From NCBI GenBank assembly GCA_026874595.1, contig CM049309.1, forward strand, positions 23,131,033-23,195,032: 64,000 nucleotides of DNA, written 5' to 3'. This DNA comes from Sipunculus nudus. Lineage: Eukaryota > Annelida > Sipuncula > Golfingiida > Sipunculidae. Below, one piece after another: positions 1 through 11,690 of the stretch (position 1 is the first letter of the stretch; each line of letters starts with the position of its first letter). Under the pieces are notes generated by a model. It saw only the letters and a program-made list of their open reading frames with translations. It ran no database searches and had not been told where the DNA came from. The position numbers and the translations under genes were made by a program.

Positions 1-886
1 TTTTTGGCCGAGTTACAGGAGGTTGAACTTAGTCAACTGTCCAAAAATGCACACAAAAATTAAAATCTCAGAGACAGCTGGAGCTATCATCAGCAAATTT
101 TATGCCAATGTTTGTCATGTAAGTCATATCTGAAATTGAGGTATTGGTGGCACCACCTACATTGATCTGTTTTTTACAAGTGAAAATGTAATTTTAGACT
201 CTTCTAGCTTATCATACACTGTTTTATGATATAACTGTTAAGCTGATCGGTTTTAACTTTACAAGAATTATTGTATGGCAGGGTTCTGCCAGTTTTATTA
301 GAAAAGAATTGGTAAGTTCAGCTTTAAAAAAGTAGTGTAGCCAATTGAAAAAGGCATTCTGTGTTTGAAAACAGATTTGACAACATGCCCAGTTTCAGCA
401 GCCAAGTCAAGAGGTGGGGTCCAGACATCACCATGGCAACTGACCTGGCTCTGTCTGGTGTCTAGACAAGGTGACTAGACATCTAGACACAGCATCTAGA
501 CACTGAATGCCCAGATTGGAACTAATGGAACAATATCTTTCAACTGTTTGAAAAAACCTGGGTTTGCATTTTTAGCAAATCTGTGAGCTTATACAATGGT
601 GTGGCGTCATCCATCTTCTGTCCTCCATCGTGCGTCATAGCTATCTCAAAAAGGGCAGGAGCTAGCATCACCAAATTTTTTGCTAAAAATTTGTCATCTA
701 AAAATTCTATGGTATTTTGCTTATTTCTTGGCTAACTAAATTTTTAGATTTTATAGGGAAGAAGTTAAAAAACATTAAAAAATGTCCTTCTCTGAAACAG
801 TGCTGCCAAATTGTCCATTCATCTGTCCAAATAATCCACCCTGGCAAAAAAGAATATATCCAAATGTCCTGACTGATACATCCTAG
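1..886 (+). repeat. Repeat family X, copy 1 (left part)
   Basis: This stretch matches 9580-10468 almost base for base, from the opening GGCCGAGTTACAGGAGG through a section around GTGAGCTTATACAATGGTG, and it matches 43260-43450 and 44510-44765 on the minus strand. It has no coding capacity. It is cut at 886/887 by a Helitron2-like element and resumes at 2058. The family is probably itself a non-autonomous transposon, but I cannot define its termini. Confidence 0.8.
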
Positions 887-2057
887 TTGTATCCGCCAAA
901 AAGGGTTTTGCGGATACTATGTTTTCAGTTGGTCACTGTCGCATAGGTTTCTGGAGAACTCCTCCGTATAACCACTGGGTGGAATTTTTTAAATTCAGGA
1001 TTATGATCAGGTCACATGTGAACTGCTGTGCACTCATTTTGGTTGACCTCTGACCTTTCCTCTCTGCCCAGCGTCCATTTGTGCGTCTGTTTCCACACAG
1101 AAACCTACATATCTCGGGAACTGTTTGACCGATCAGGCTAAAATTTTTGCACAAATGTAGCCCTTAGATAGCTTTATAACATACACTAAAAATGGTGGCC
1201 CCACCTGCAACCATTTTTGCACAGCGTCCATCTGTTCACCTGCTTTAGGATAAAATCACTTATATCTCTGCATTGGTTGGACTTATCCACCTGAAATTTT
1301 GCATGTGTATATATCCTGGATAGCTTTCTTGATTTTATGACAGGTGGCACCACCTACATTCACGTTTACACTGCAGACATCCAAGCTCATATCTTGAGAA
1401 CGGTTTGACCGATTGGGCCAAAATTTTTATGTGTATAGATCTCACATAGCTCTTTATCATACGCAAAACTGGATTGCGCCTTCTGCAACCATTTTTGCAC
1501 AGCGTACGTCTTGTTTGTCTGCCGTGGGATAAAATCACTCATATCTCGGCAGTGGTTTGACATATCTGCCTAAAATTTTGCAGGTTTATACATCTTGGAT
1601 AGCTTTCTCAATTTATGGCAGGTGGCGCCACCTACATTTATGTTTTTGCTGCACACATTCAGGCTTATATCTCAGGACTGGTTTGACATATCCCCCTGTA
1701 ATGTTGCATGTGTATAGATCTCACATAGCTCTTAATCATACACAAGATTGGTGGCGCCACCTGCCACCATTTTTGCACAGCGTCATTCTGTTTTCTGCTG
1801 TGGGATAATCACTCATATACAAGTAGTGGTTTTACTTATCTGCCTAAAATTTTGCATATGTATACAACTTGGACAGCTTTCTTGACTTTGTGGTAGGTGG
1901 CACAGCCTAAGTACACATTTCGGCTGCAGACATCCATGCTAATGTGCAACACACCTCACTCTATTTCCTCTTGCCACTCAATCCATGCCTCACTTCACCC
2001 ATCCCACTCTGAATTCTGCGGATACACATAGTCGCTTGTCGACTACCCGTATTCTAG
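887..2057 (+). mobile_element. Helitron2/Helentron-like non-autonomous element H1
   Basis: The element starts TTGTATCCGC, whose arm folds back on GCGGATAC a few bases later (5' hairpin). Near the 3' end GCGGATACA at about 2017 is an inverted copy of the first bases, followed by a hairpin (AGTCG 2030-2034 with CGACT 2040-2044) and the terminal CTAG at 2054-2057 before T. This is the asymmetric terminal layout of Helitron2/Helentron elements. The interior is a tandem repeat with a period near 285 bp, marked by TTTTTGCACAGCGT at about 1206, 1494 and 1774. There is no Rep/helicase gene. It sits inside repeat X. Confidence 0.75.
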
Positions 2058-2250
2058 TTTTAAAAAAGTCCTAGTCTGAAACTTGCAGGTCCGAAACGTC
2101 CATTTTGCTGAGATCATAATGACTAAGGTAGATATGCAGGACATTAGAGGATCAATATTTAATTTAAAAAATAAGCCTCAATTCATACTCCCAAAAGTTG
2201 CACAGGTTTGCATTAAGCCTTGTTAAGGCCTTGTTTTTCACCATATCAGA
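2058..2250 (+). repeat. Repeat family X, copy 1 (right part)
   Basis: This resumes the X family after H1 and aligns with 11506-11690 (shared AGTCCTAGTCTGAAAC or a close variant, then ATAATGACTAAGGTA). It ends in a short AAGGCC-rich imperfect palindrome that is also present on the minus strand at 42505-42530. No gene is visible. Confidence 0.75.
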
Positions 2251-2492
2251 CGAATTTTGATGCCTTAAACCTCTGCAACCACTCCATCCAACATTGCGAC
2301 AAAGGTGAGCCGAATTCCTTTTATTATTAGTATTAGATAAGATCAGAGTACTGATCCACTCAACAGTTATGAAGGTACAGACACCTCCCCTTTAATATTC
2401 TTACATTTTTTGCTGTATATTAGAAAAGTTGATAATTAAAATCTGTCACGTGGCCAGTGACAGAGATAAGGAAGTCCCAGAGCATGGGTTTA

Positions 2493-3053
2493 GCACAGTT
2501 GTGCTGATATATACCGTCATGGAGAGGATCCACAGTTGTGCTGATATATACCGTCATGGAGAGGATCCATGTTGTGCTGATATATACCATCACGGAGAGG
2601 ATCCACAGTAGTGCTGATATATACCATCATGGAGAGGATCCACAGTTGTGCTGATATATACCGTCATGGAGAGGATCCACATTTGTGCTGATATATACCA
2701 TCATGGAGAGGATCCACAGTTGTGCTGATATATATACCGTCATGGAGAGGATCCACAGTTGTGCTGATATATACCATCATGGAGAGGATCCACAGTTGTG
2801 CTGATATATACCGTCATGGAGAGGATCCACAGTTGTGCTGATATATACCGTCATGGAGAGGATCCACAGTTGTGCTGATATATACCGTCATGGAGAGGAT
2901 CCACAGTTGTGCTGATATATACCGTCATGGAGAGGATCCACAGTTGTGCTGATATATACCGTCATGGAGAGGATCCACAGTTGTGCTGATATATACCGTC
3001 ATGGAGAGGATCCACAGTTGTGCTGATATATACCGTCATGGAGACGATCCATG
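2493..3053 (+). repeat. 37-bp minisatellite
   Basis: About 15 head-to-tail copies of a 37-bp unit, read as CACAGTTGTGCTGATATATA followed by CCGTCATGGAGAGGATC. Most copies are nearly identical, differing at a C/T in the CCRTCA segment and in one TATA expansion near 2728. Every unit carries a GGATCC (BamHI) site. The high identity points to recent expansion or homogenisation. An open frame across a few units is a by-product of the repeat. Confidence 0.95.
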
Positions 3054-4119
3054 CAAGTGAGATAATTAACTCATAAAATATCTCACAGATCTTTTTCAAA
3101 TTTAACATTTTAATTTAATTTTTCTTTAATAGAAAAAAGATTTATGGAGTCTGGAATTTACTTGTCATGTAAAAAAAGACAAATAAAAATTAAGAACAGG
3201 ACTGCAAGTGTTTGGGCTGAATTCATAACTGTCAATCAAACACAACCAATAGAATGTAAAGCAAACACTGTCCGAACAAGAACACATTTATAAGAAACAC
3301 GATAGGTGGATATGATTTGTTCGATTATCAGTGCCTTCCTAATCAATGCTATATTTTATTTTGATCAAAACATCTTACCAGTCATCCACACTAAGTCAAT
3401 GTATGTGAGCCATTTGTTTGGTTCCATTACCTTATTCATTATTCATTAAACAAACTCCAGAGATGGTAACATAATCAAGGTCTGAGTTATGTGAATCCAT
3501 GGTCATATCACAGACTTGGTAAAATATGAAGATGAACTCACCAGATTAAAAATAGTAGTGAAAGGAGGGTAATTCTAAGGATTTGAAAAAAAATTGTATC
3601 ATTTTACTCTCCATGCTGATTCACATACAGAATCAATGCATTTTTTACTTGTTTATTAATGGGAAGGGTATAAAAAAGTTATTTATTTTAATTAAGTTTT
3701 CTGCTAATTTTTATTTATGAGGAATTGATGGGTTCATTAAAGATTGGTGGTCATCTGGTTATTCTTTAAATCATAAATATTTTGACATTGGCTCTTTGGT
3801 GCTTTTTTTTTAATTTTAAATGACTTTTATTCTGCATGTATCAAGGAGAAAATGAGTTCCATGATTTCATACAGATACCAGACTTACCCCAGTATCATCC
3901 TTCAGGCCCCTGATGCAGGTCGATCTCCAGTACCTTAGTACATGTACAGGCTATTAGCTAAGGTCACACCAAAATAATTAAATGTACTACAGAATGGCTG
4001 CTCTTATTTCTTTGTGAAACAATTATTTTCTTTGAGTTGATCATTCGTACTGTTTTGCTATTCCCTCTTGTCTCAGTACCTTTTTAGAAATCATTATTAT
4101 TGTCAGTTCCACCTGCATG
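3054..4119. other. Non-coding stretch, one stray minisatellite-like unit
   Basis: No coding exon, RNA gene or clear transposon is seen. One segment at about 3473-3540 (AATCAAGGTCTGAG, then CATGGTCATATCACAGACTTG) is a diverged single copy of the 53-bp unit that forms the large array at 29330-30755. Confidence 0.6.
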
Positions 4120-4338
4120 TGCAAGCCCATTGAAATATGGTGTTATTCTCTTAAATTTAGATATTATCACTCAATTTGACCCTATATAAAGCTGATGAGG
4201 GACCAAAGATGTAAAACTTCATTACAAAACCTTGCAACATTTATATATAAAAATGACATTTATATTTTGCAACCTTCTGTTTTCTGAATCTTGTAGCCAA
4301 ATGTTCCATATTGCCTCTGTCATGAGCAGGCAGCCTCA
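4120..4338 (+). repeat. Repeat family Y, copy 1 (left part)
   Basis: It aligns with 38515-38720 (shared TTATCACWCARTTTGACCC, GATGAGGGACCA and ACATTTATATTTTGCAACCTT). It is interrupted after GCAGCCTCA at 4330-4338 by a MITE and continues at 7658. Confidence 0.8.
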
Positions 4339-4696
4339 TAGCCCGATTTAATGGGACTCAATATAATAAGGCCCTGCCATATATTGAGTCCGATTGATTG
4401 CTATACAGTTAGAGTTTCTACAATATAAGCCTCAGACTACACACCACACAATGCCCTTGTAACCAGGTGTGTCAACAGGTGTTTATTGCCCCATGCCAGC
4501 TCGTCACTCTTCAGAGTTGGGCCTGTTGAACAAAATGTAACAAAAATCTTCCTGTCAATCACTCAACTCAGCATGGCTCACAAGTTGGGGTTTTCAAGCT
4601 GCCGATTCACCTGTTCTTTGCTGTCCCTAATAAACTTGCTGACATGCCTCTGGTAAAAAGGTACGTAAATGTTTAAAAATAATGTTCCAAGTTTAA

Positions 4697-7443
4697 TTGT
4701 ATCCCCAGACAAAGTCGGGGGATACTATGTTTTCATACCGGTCCCGCCGCCGCATATAAATCTTGTTGGCACGATAACCCAAAAAATATATCACGGAACT
4801 TTACCAAACTTGGTATATGTATAGATATGGGTAAGAGGACGACGCCTATTTAAAATGAGGTCATGACCTTTACTAGGAGAGTGTCCTTGACCTTGAATAG
4901 GTCCAATTTTGGGGAAAATCACACAAATTCTTTAATATCTCAAGAAATCTTGCATGGATTTATCCCAAAATCAAGTTGATGGAAGATCATGGATAGGGTT
5001 GTCATGTTCCAGAACTTGGTGGCACCATCTATTATTCTTTACTTGTTTTCGTGCCGTTTAATACCCCCAAAATTGCCACCTTACAGTACTGTGAGCTTTA
5101 TAAGTCAAAAACTAATGGACAGATTTCTTTTATATTATGCATATACATAGGTATGGGTTATGGGATGATGTTTATTTAAATTGGGGTCATGACCTTTCCT
5201 ATGATAGTGGCCTTGACCTTGAATATTGCCATATATGGTGAAAATCACACACCTCTTATGATATCTCCAGTGTTGATAACCATATGGATTTCAAACATGA
5301 CTTATGTATGGCCCACCACTAAAGTAAGAACCCTATAGGTTTTAGGGTCATGAGGTCAAAGGTCAAGGTCACTGGACTGGCATTTTAAAAGATACTGTGG
5401 ATGCATTTTAAGCCAAACTTTCATCCTAGGTCTTCCATCTTGAATATATAGCTCACTTGCCGATGGTGGATGATCCATATAAATTTTGGGGTCACAAGGT
5501 CAAAGGTCAAGGCCACAGGGGTTATCTGTCCAAAAATTAGTTTCTGGATGATAATTGCTGTTTTTTTTATGTATGGATTTCAAACTTGACTTGTATATGT
5601 CCCATTGGAAAAGCAAGACCCAAATTGATTTTGGGGTCATGAGGTCAAAGGTCAAGGTCTCAGGACACATCTTTAAAAAGATTGTGGATGCATTTTCAGC
5701 CAAACATTTCATCTTAGATCTTTCATCTTGCACGTATAGTTCACCTGCCAAGAGAGGAAGACCCCTATCAGTTTTGAGATCACAAGGTCAAAGGTGAAGG
5801 TCACAGGAGCCATCTGTCCAAAAATTAGTTTCTCGATGATAATTCCTTCTTTTATTGATGTATGGATTTCAATCTTGACTTGTATTTGACCCATTGGAAA
5901 AGCAAGACCAAAAATGATTTTTGGGTCATGAGGTCAAAGGTCAAGGTCATGAGTTCAAAGGTCAAGGTCACTGGACTGGCATTTTAAAAGATACTGTGGA
6001 TGCATTTTTAGCCAAACTTTCATCATAGGTCTTCCATCTTGAATATATAGCTCACTTGCCAATAGTGGATGATCCATATAAATTTTGGGGTCACAAGGTC
6101 AAAGGTCAAGGCCACAGGAGCTATCTGTCCAAAAATTAGTTTCTGGATGATAATTCCTGCTTTTATTAATGTATTGATTTCAAACTTGACTTAAATATGT
6201 CCCATTGAAAAAGCAAGACTCCAATTTATTTTAGGGGTCATGAGGTCAAAGGTCAAGATCACAGGACACATCTTTAAAAAGATTGTGGATGCATTTTCAG
6301 CCAAACATTTCATCTCAGACCTTTCATCTTGCACATATAGTTCTCCTGCCAAGAGAGGAAGACCCCTATCAGTTTTGAGGTCACAAGGTCAAAGGTGAAG
6401 GTCACAGGAGCCATCTGTCCAAAAATTAGTTTCTGGATGATAAATCCTGCTTTTATTGATGTATGGATTTCAAACTTGACTTGTATGTCTCATTGGAAAA
6501 GCAAGACCCAAATTGATTTTGGGGTCATGAGGTCAAAGGTCAAGGTCACAGGACACATCTTTAAAAAGATTGTGGATGCATTTTCAGACAAACATTTCAT
6601 CTCAGATCTTTCATCTTGCACATTTAGTTCACCTGCCAAGAGTGGAAGACCCCTATCAATTTTGAGGTCACAAGGTCAAAGGTGAAGGTCACAGGAGCCA
6701 TCTGTCCAAAAATTAGTTTCCGGATGATAATTCCTGCTTTTATTGATGTATTTATTTCAAACTTGACTTATATATGTCCCATTGGAAAAGCAAGACCCAA
6801 ATTGATTTTGAGGTTATGAGGTCAAAGGTCAAGGTCACAGGAAACCTCTTTAAAAAGATTGTGGATGCATTTTCAGCCAAACAATTCATCTCAGATCTTT
6901 CATCTTGCACATATAGTTCACCTGCCAAGAGTGGAAGACCCCTATCGATTTTGAGGTCACAAGGTCAAAGGTGAAGGTCACAGGAGCCATCTGTCCAAAA
7001 ATTAGTTTCTGGATGATAATATCTGCTTTTATTGATGTATGGATTTCAAACTTGACTTATGTATGTCCCATCGGAAAAGCAAGACCCAAATTGATTTTGG
7101 GGTCATGAGGTCAAAGGTCAAGGTCACAGGACACATATTTAAAAAGATGTAGATGCATTTTCAGCCAAACATTTCATCTCAGATCTTTCATCATGCACAT
7201 ATAGTTCTCCTGCCAAGAGAGGAAGAACACTATCAATTTTGAGGTCACAAGGTCACACATCTTTAAAAAGATCAAGGTCACAGGACCAACATCTTCAACA
7301 AGATTGTGGATTGTTAGATGGAAGAAACAATAAATATGCCAAGTGTCAGTATATGCTGCTAAAAATGGGGGTCTATTTATAAAGGGGGGGGGCCTACTAT
7401 GTCTGGGGATACTCTGGCACCTGCGGTGCCAAGAAATGTCTAG
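4697..7443 (+). mobile_element. Helitron2/Helentron-like element H3 with a long tandem core
   Basis: The 5' end TTGTATCCCCAGAC forms a hairpin with GGGGGATAC. An inverted copy, GTCTGGGGATAC, lies just before the 3' hairpin (GGCACC 7416-7421, loop TGC, GGTGCC 7425-7430), followed by nine bases and the terminal CTAG at 7440-7443. The core from about 5340 to 7280 is a tandem repeat with a period near 290 bp, marked by TGTCCAAAAATTAGTTTC at about 5529, 5816, 6126, 6417, 6704 and 6994. Each unit carries two AGGTCA clusters. It belongs to the same family as the shorter copy at 19263-20390. Short open frames inside are repeat by-products. Confidence 0.8.
5353..7250 (+). promoter_or_regulatory. Array of nuclear-receptor DR1-type motifs
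   Basis: Nine exact AGGTCA-A-AGGTCA direct repeats with one-base spacing lie at 5353, 5497, 5642, 5931, 6096, 6243, 6530, 6819 and 7108. Four more have AGGTGA as the second half-site (near 5783, 6378, 6670 and 6961). Several continue directly into TCAAGGTCA, the extended monomer site used by ERR/NR5A-type receptors. DR1 is the classical site for RXR, HNF4 and COUP-TF family receptors. The motif content is read directly; receptor binding is inference, because the motifs are simply part of a repeat unit. Confidence 0.6.
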
Positions 7444-7657
7444 TTTTAGTTGCTATTGAAACCATGAAACACATAATTATTGTTGTTAAATGGTGTAGTC
7501 CTGTGTCTTGCCGTTTGGCAGTAAACAGGCAGTCAAAGAAGATGCAATGGATCCATTGCATGTTCCATGGCTTATATTGTAGAAAATCTCACTGTATGGC
7601 TATTGGGCTCAATATATGGCAGGGCCTAATAATATTGAGTCTGATTAAATCGGGAAT

Positions 7658-8000
7658 GCAGCCTCACTTTGATAATTACATATTTTAGAACATTTATGAC
7701 ACTGAACAACCAATCAACAGCTATTAAATGTAGTTGGTTGAGTATGATTTATTATTTTTTTCATTAGTAGGATGGAGATGTAAAAAAATAATTTCAGGAG
7801 ATTTTGAATTTAATGAATTAGTAAAATATTTTGCAAGGCATGGTTAAGGTTTCTTTCTAGTTAACTCGACCTATGCCTCATTCCTCCATTGCAGCTGTTT
7901 TTTTGGATCTGATCTGTCAATTTAAGAATATTTTCACAAATTTTAATGGGCACCCCAATATGGAACAAACTATATAGCATTAACAATGCAAAAGTTGCAT
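7658..8000 (+). repeat. Repeat family Y, copy 1 (right part)
   Basis: It continues Y after the MITE: GCAGCCTCACTTTGA, then ACATTTATGACACTGAACA and ACCTATGCC, matching 38712-39012. No coding capacity is seen. Confidence 0.75.
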
Positions 8001-8544
8001 TGACAAAGGTTTCATATAAAGTTGATTAAACTTGTGTCGTTCACATTTCTGGATTTTTCACAATACTTGTTTCAATATTCCATGACATATTTTTGTCTTG
8101 ACCAATAAAAAGAAAAATAATTTCTGTTTCCTCCATATTTTGTGCTCCAGAGTCTGCAGAACAAATAATTTTTTTGGCGTGGCCTAAGAAGGGATGAATA
8201 ATTAATTTAGTTAATTGTCTTAAACAAGCATGACGTCTTAAATTTTAGAATTTTTGCCATACACGTAGTTTTTGCAAACTTTACGAGAACACCTGTATTC
8301 ATAAAATAAATGCAGGTGAAATTTGGTGATAAAGCGGGCTTTCACGATTCTCATGGCAATTTGCTGAAGTTTTATGTGCTCATGAATCTCAACACCTAAC
8401 AAAATTTAGAAAAAAGGTGAATCCCACACAAAATATCTTGTTTACCTGCAGTGTGGTACTAGTTACTGTACGTGATGATGGGGTTCATCATGACAAATTG
8501 GATAAATCAGGGCTTGCTACAAAGAGAAATGTTTTTATAAATTA
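8001..8544. other. Non-coding, nothing recognised
   Basis: AT-rich sequence with no open frame worth reporting, no tandem structure and no match to the other repeats of the window that I could see. Confidence 0.5.
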
Positions 8545-8880
8545 TTATGGCCCTGCTTGAAAAGCGGTGCCCTTTAGTGATTACCATGTCTATTTGTCCA
8601 TCGATCACTGATGCTTGCTTTCATTATCGCAAAAAGATTACATTTGAGAATACATTTGATCTTTCTCAAATTCACAGGGCTGCAGCAACATTGATTTACA
8701 GACCAATCCAGAAAAATATGGCCACAAGAGCAAAATTAGTGATCTCTTTTATGAAAATTTGACAAATGATTGACAACCATGAGAGGATGTGTGTTTTTAA
8801 ATTCCAGACTTCTGTTAAATCCAGTATGGCTGCCAGGCAAATACTTTAAAATTTTATTAAAAATACTTTTGCAATAAACT
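8545..8880 (+). mobile_element. 3'-truncated Helitron2-like fragment (H5 family)
   Basis: The start TTATGGCCCTGCTTGAAAAG with the refolding arm CGGTGCCC, followed by TAGTGATTACCATGTC, is a diverged version of the element at 43493-44502. The characteristic inverted copy, 3' hairpin and CTAG end are not found, so the copy is truncated or decayed. Confidence 0.55.
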
Positions 8881-9240
8881 TTAAGCTCAGTTGACTGAAA
8901 CTCATCTGATCTATAGCAATCACTCTTTTTCTGTCATCCATCTGTGTGTCCATTAACAGGGCAAATCGTAACCAACTGTTGGACCTAGAATCTTCTAACT
9001 TGAAATCAAGGGAGGTACATGAAAAAATTTCTTCGGAAACCTGAAATTATAGGTCTCTGTTTCTCATATTCTCCGAGCTATGGGGATCATAAGTACCCCC
9101 AAGAATAATTAAAAATTTGATACAAAAGCTCCAGTATCTGAATAACTAATGTATTGACCACCATGATTCTTTATATGCATATTGATCATGGAGTGTTTCA
9201 TCAGTTCCTGCAGACTGGTGATGTCACATGTATTTTTTCT
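8881..9240 (+). repeat. Repeat family Q, copy 1
   Basis: It opens with AAGCTCAGTTGACTGAAACTCATCTGATC, a weak 5' fold-back, then GTCCATTAACAGGGC and TGTTGGACCTAGAATCTTC. The same signature occurs at about 12940, 18985 and 25322. It is probably another Helitron2-like family, with ends too decayed to place. Confidence 0.5.
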
Positions 9241-9249
9241 AATATTTAC

Positions 9250-10468
9250 TCATGTTTAGTGAACCTGTGAGTTTGTGCAATGGTGCAGCAGTGTCCTTCA
9301 TATATTATGTGTCGTGCGTCATCTGTACGTTCACCATAGTTTTCTCAAAAACGGCAGTAGCTAGCATCACCAAATTTTTTGCAAATAATCAGTCATCTGA
9401 AAAACTCTTATTGGATTTTGTATATTTTTTTTCTAACTGCATTTTCTTAAATTTCATAGGGAAATGCTAAAAAAAGATTAAAAAAACTTTACTCCATAAC
9501 TTTCCAGCCAAATTGTCCAATTTTTCACAGAAATAATCCCTGGAACAATCTCTGAAGTTTGTTCCAGGGATCCAGTTTGGGGTTTGGCCGAGTTACAGGA
9601 GGTAGAACTTAGTCATCTGTCCGAAAAAGCACACTAAAATTAAAATCTCAGAGACAGCTGGAGCTATCATCACCAAATTTAATGCCAATGTTTGCCACAT
9701 AAGTTGTATCTGAAATTGAGGTCTTGGTGGTGCAACCTACATTGATCTGTTTTTTTTTTTTTTTTTTTTTTTTTACAAGCAAAAATGTAATTCTAGACTC
9801 TTCTAGCTTATACACTGTTTTATGATGCAGCTGTTAAGCTGATTGGTTTAAACTTTACAAGTATTATTCTATGGTAGGGTTCTGCCAGTTTTATAAGAAT
9901 TGATTGAGTAAATGCAGCTTTAAAAAAGCAGTGTAGCCAATTGAAAAAGGCTTTCAGTGTTGAAAACAGATTTGACAACATGCCAAGTTTCAACATGCCA
10001 AGTCAAGAGGTCACCAACTTCAACTAGGTAAGGTCCAGACATCACCATGGCAACTGACCTGGCTCTGTCTGGCATCTAGACACATGGTCTAGACGTCTAG
10101 ACACATCTTCTAGACACAGAATGCCAAGATTAGAACTAGTGGACATATCTTTCAACTGTTTCAAAAACTTGGTTTGCATTTCTAGCGTATCTGTGAGCTT
10201 TTGTGATGGTGTGGCGTCGTCCATAGTGCGTCATAGCTATAGCTTCACCAATTTTTTTGCAAATAATTAGTCATCTAAAGTCTTTTATCTGATTTTGCTT
10301 ATTTCTTGGCCTACTGCATTTTCTTATATTTTATAGGGGAAAAGCTAAAAAAAACATTTTGAAATGTTCTTCTCCGAAACCATGCTGTGAAATTCTTCGT
10401 TCATCTGTCCGAATAACCCCTTCTGGCAAAAAGAACATATCCTAAATATCCTGACTGATACATCCTAG
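9250..10468 (+). repeat. Repeat family X, copy 2 (left part)
   Basis: The section 9250-9536 repeats the GTGAGCTT/CGTGCGTCAT module of X. The stretch 9571-10468 then matches 1-886 in the same order, ending at the identical target ACATCCTAG. A T-tract of about 23 bases lies at 9751-9773. The copy is interrupted by a Helitron2-like element at 10468/10469. Confidence 0.8.
9537..9570. repeat. Perfect 12-bp inverted repeat (hairpin)
   Basis: TCCCTGGAACAA at 9537-9548 and TTGTTCCAGGGA at 9559-9570 are exact reverse complements around a 10-base loop. The hairpin sits at the junction between two modules of repeat X and could mark the end of one element unit. Confidence 0.85.
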
Positions 10469-11505
10469 TTAGCCCTCAGCCCTTAGGCTGATGGGCTATT
10501 GTCGTCACCCAAGCTGTCCGTCCGTCCGTCCGTCCGGCCGGCGTCCATTAACTTTTACCTTGTGAGCGGGATATCTTGAAAAGGATTCACCGTCAGAATT
10601 TTATTTCCTCGGTAAAGATGTATATCGAAAAAATCTCGGTCAAGTTCGAAGATGGGTGACCTTGACCTATTTTTCTACATTTTTGAGCTGATTATAGAAA
10701 AACACTTAGATGCTTATTACTCAGGAACCATTTGGTGGATTTTCACAAAACTTACTATGATTATTGGGACTGATAATCTGTACCTGCTGCACAAGTTTGG
10801 TGGCGCCACCTACAATTTCTGATTTTTAATGAATTTTTATCGGATTTTTCAACTTTTGGCTTGTGAGCGGGATATCTCTAAAGGGATTCACCATAGAAAT
10901 TTTATTTTTTCGGTGAAGATGTATATTGACAAAATCTCGGTCAAGTTCGAAGATGGGTGACCTTGACCTATTTTTCTACGTTTTAGAGCTGATTATAGAA
11001 AAAACATTTAGAAGCTTATTTCTCAGGAACCATTGGATGGATTTTCACAATACTTACTATGATCATAGGGACTGATGGTCTGTAACTGCTGCACAAGTTT
11101 GGGGGCGCCACCTGCAATTTCTGATTTTTAATGAATTTTTCTTGGATTTTTCAATTTTGGCCTTGTGAGCAGGATATCTCTAAAAGGATTCACAATAGGA
11201 ATTTTATTTCTTTGGTGAATATGCATATCAACAAAATCTCAGTCAAGTTCAAAGATGGGTGACCTTGACCTGCTTTTCAAGGTCACAGAGCTTATAATAG
11301 AATAAAACTTAGAAGCTTATTTTCAGGAAGCATTTGATGGATTGTTACGAGTCATGGTACATACCTCTCCATTTTAAATTTATAACTGAGACATGTACAG
11401 ATATACATCCATGTGAGAACAGATATTTAGTACTTGTTACTGTTACCACCTCTTAACACTGTTCTTTTGGCTGAGGGCTTTTGTCAGCTTCTGCTGATAT
11501 TCTAG
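10469..11505 (+). mobile_element. Helitron2/Helentron-like element H2
   Basis: The 5' end TTAGCCCTCAGCC folds on GGCTGATGGGCT. Its exact inverted copy GGCTGAGGGCT lies at 11469-11479, followed by a hairpin (TCAGC 11484-11488, GCTGA 11493-11497) and the terminal CTAG at 11502-11505. A GTCCGTCCGTCC stretch follows the 5' hairpin. The interior holds about 2.7 copies of a unit of roughly 302 bp starting CTTGTGAGCRGGATATCT (10558, 10860, 11162); each copy carries GTGACCTTGACC. There is no coding capacity. It occupies the same target sequence in X copy 2 as H1 does in X copy 1. Confidence 0.8.
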
Positions 11506-11690
11506 TTTTAATATGTCCTAGTCTGAAACGTGCAGGTCCAAAATGTCCATTTTGGCTGAAATCATAATGACTAAGGTAAAATGCAGGACATAGAGGATCA
11601 ATATTAAATTTTAAAAATAAACCTCCATTCATACTCCCAAACTTTGCACAGGTTCCCATTAGGCCTGTAGGCCTTGCTTTTCTATATCTG
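11506..11690 (+). repeat. Repeat family X, copy 2 (right part)
   Basis: It matches 2058-2250, including GTCCTAGTCTGAAAC and the AGGCCTGTAGGCCTTG palindromic end. Confidence 0.75.

Larger units (their letters stand above)
4339..7657. mobile_element. Mutator-like MITE with 9-bp target duplication
   Basis: Imperfect terminal inverted repeats of about 90 bp lie at 4339-4431 and 7569-7657; both contain CCCGATTTAAT, GGCCCTGCCATATATTGAG and TCTACAATATAAGCC. The 9-bp sequence GCAGCCTCA flanks both ends (4330-4338 and 7658-7666), while the Y copy at 38515-39012 has it once, giving a paralogous empty site. Long inverted repeats with a 9-bp duplication suit the Mutator superfamily. Without the nested Helitron2-like element (4697-7443) the MITE would be about 570 bp. 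No transposase is encoded. Confidence 0.85.

Noticed and set aside
2250-2305. Possible exon ending AACATTGCGACAAAG|GTGAGC after ATATCAG
   Set aside because: The reading (TNFDALNLCNHSIQHCDK) does not resemble the part of aminopeptidase O expected upstream of 12792, and the polypyrimidine tract is poor.
6395-6974. Plus-strand open frames with the recurrent peptide CTYSSPAKSGRPLSILRSQGQ
   Set aside because: They repeat with the 290-bp unit of the Helitron2-like core and have no stop-free continuity or known domain.
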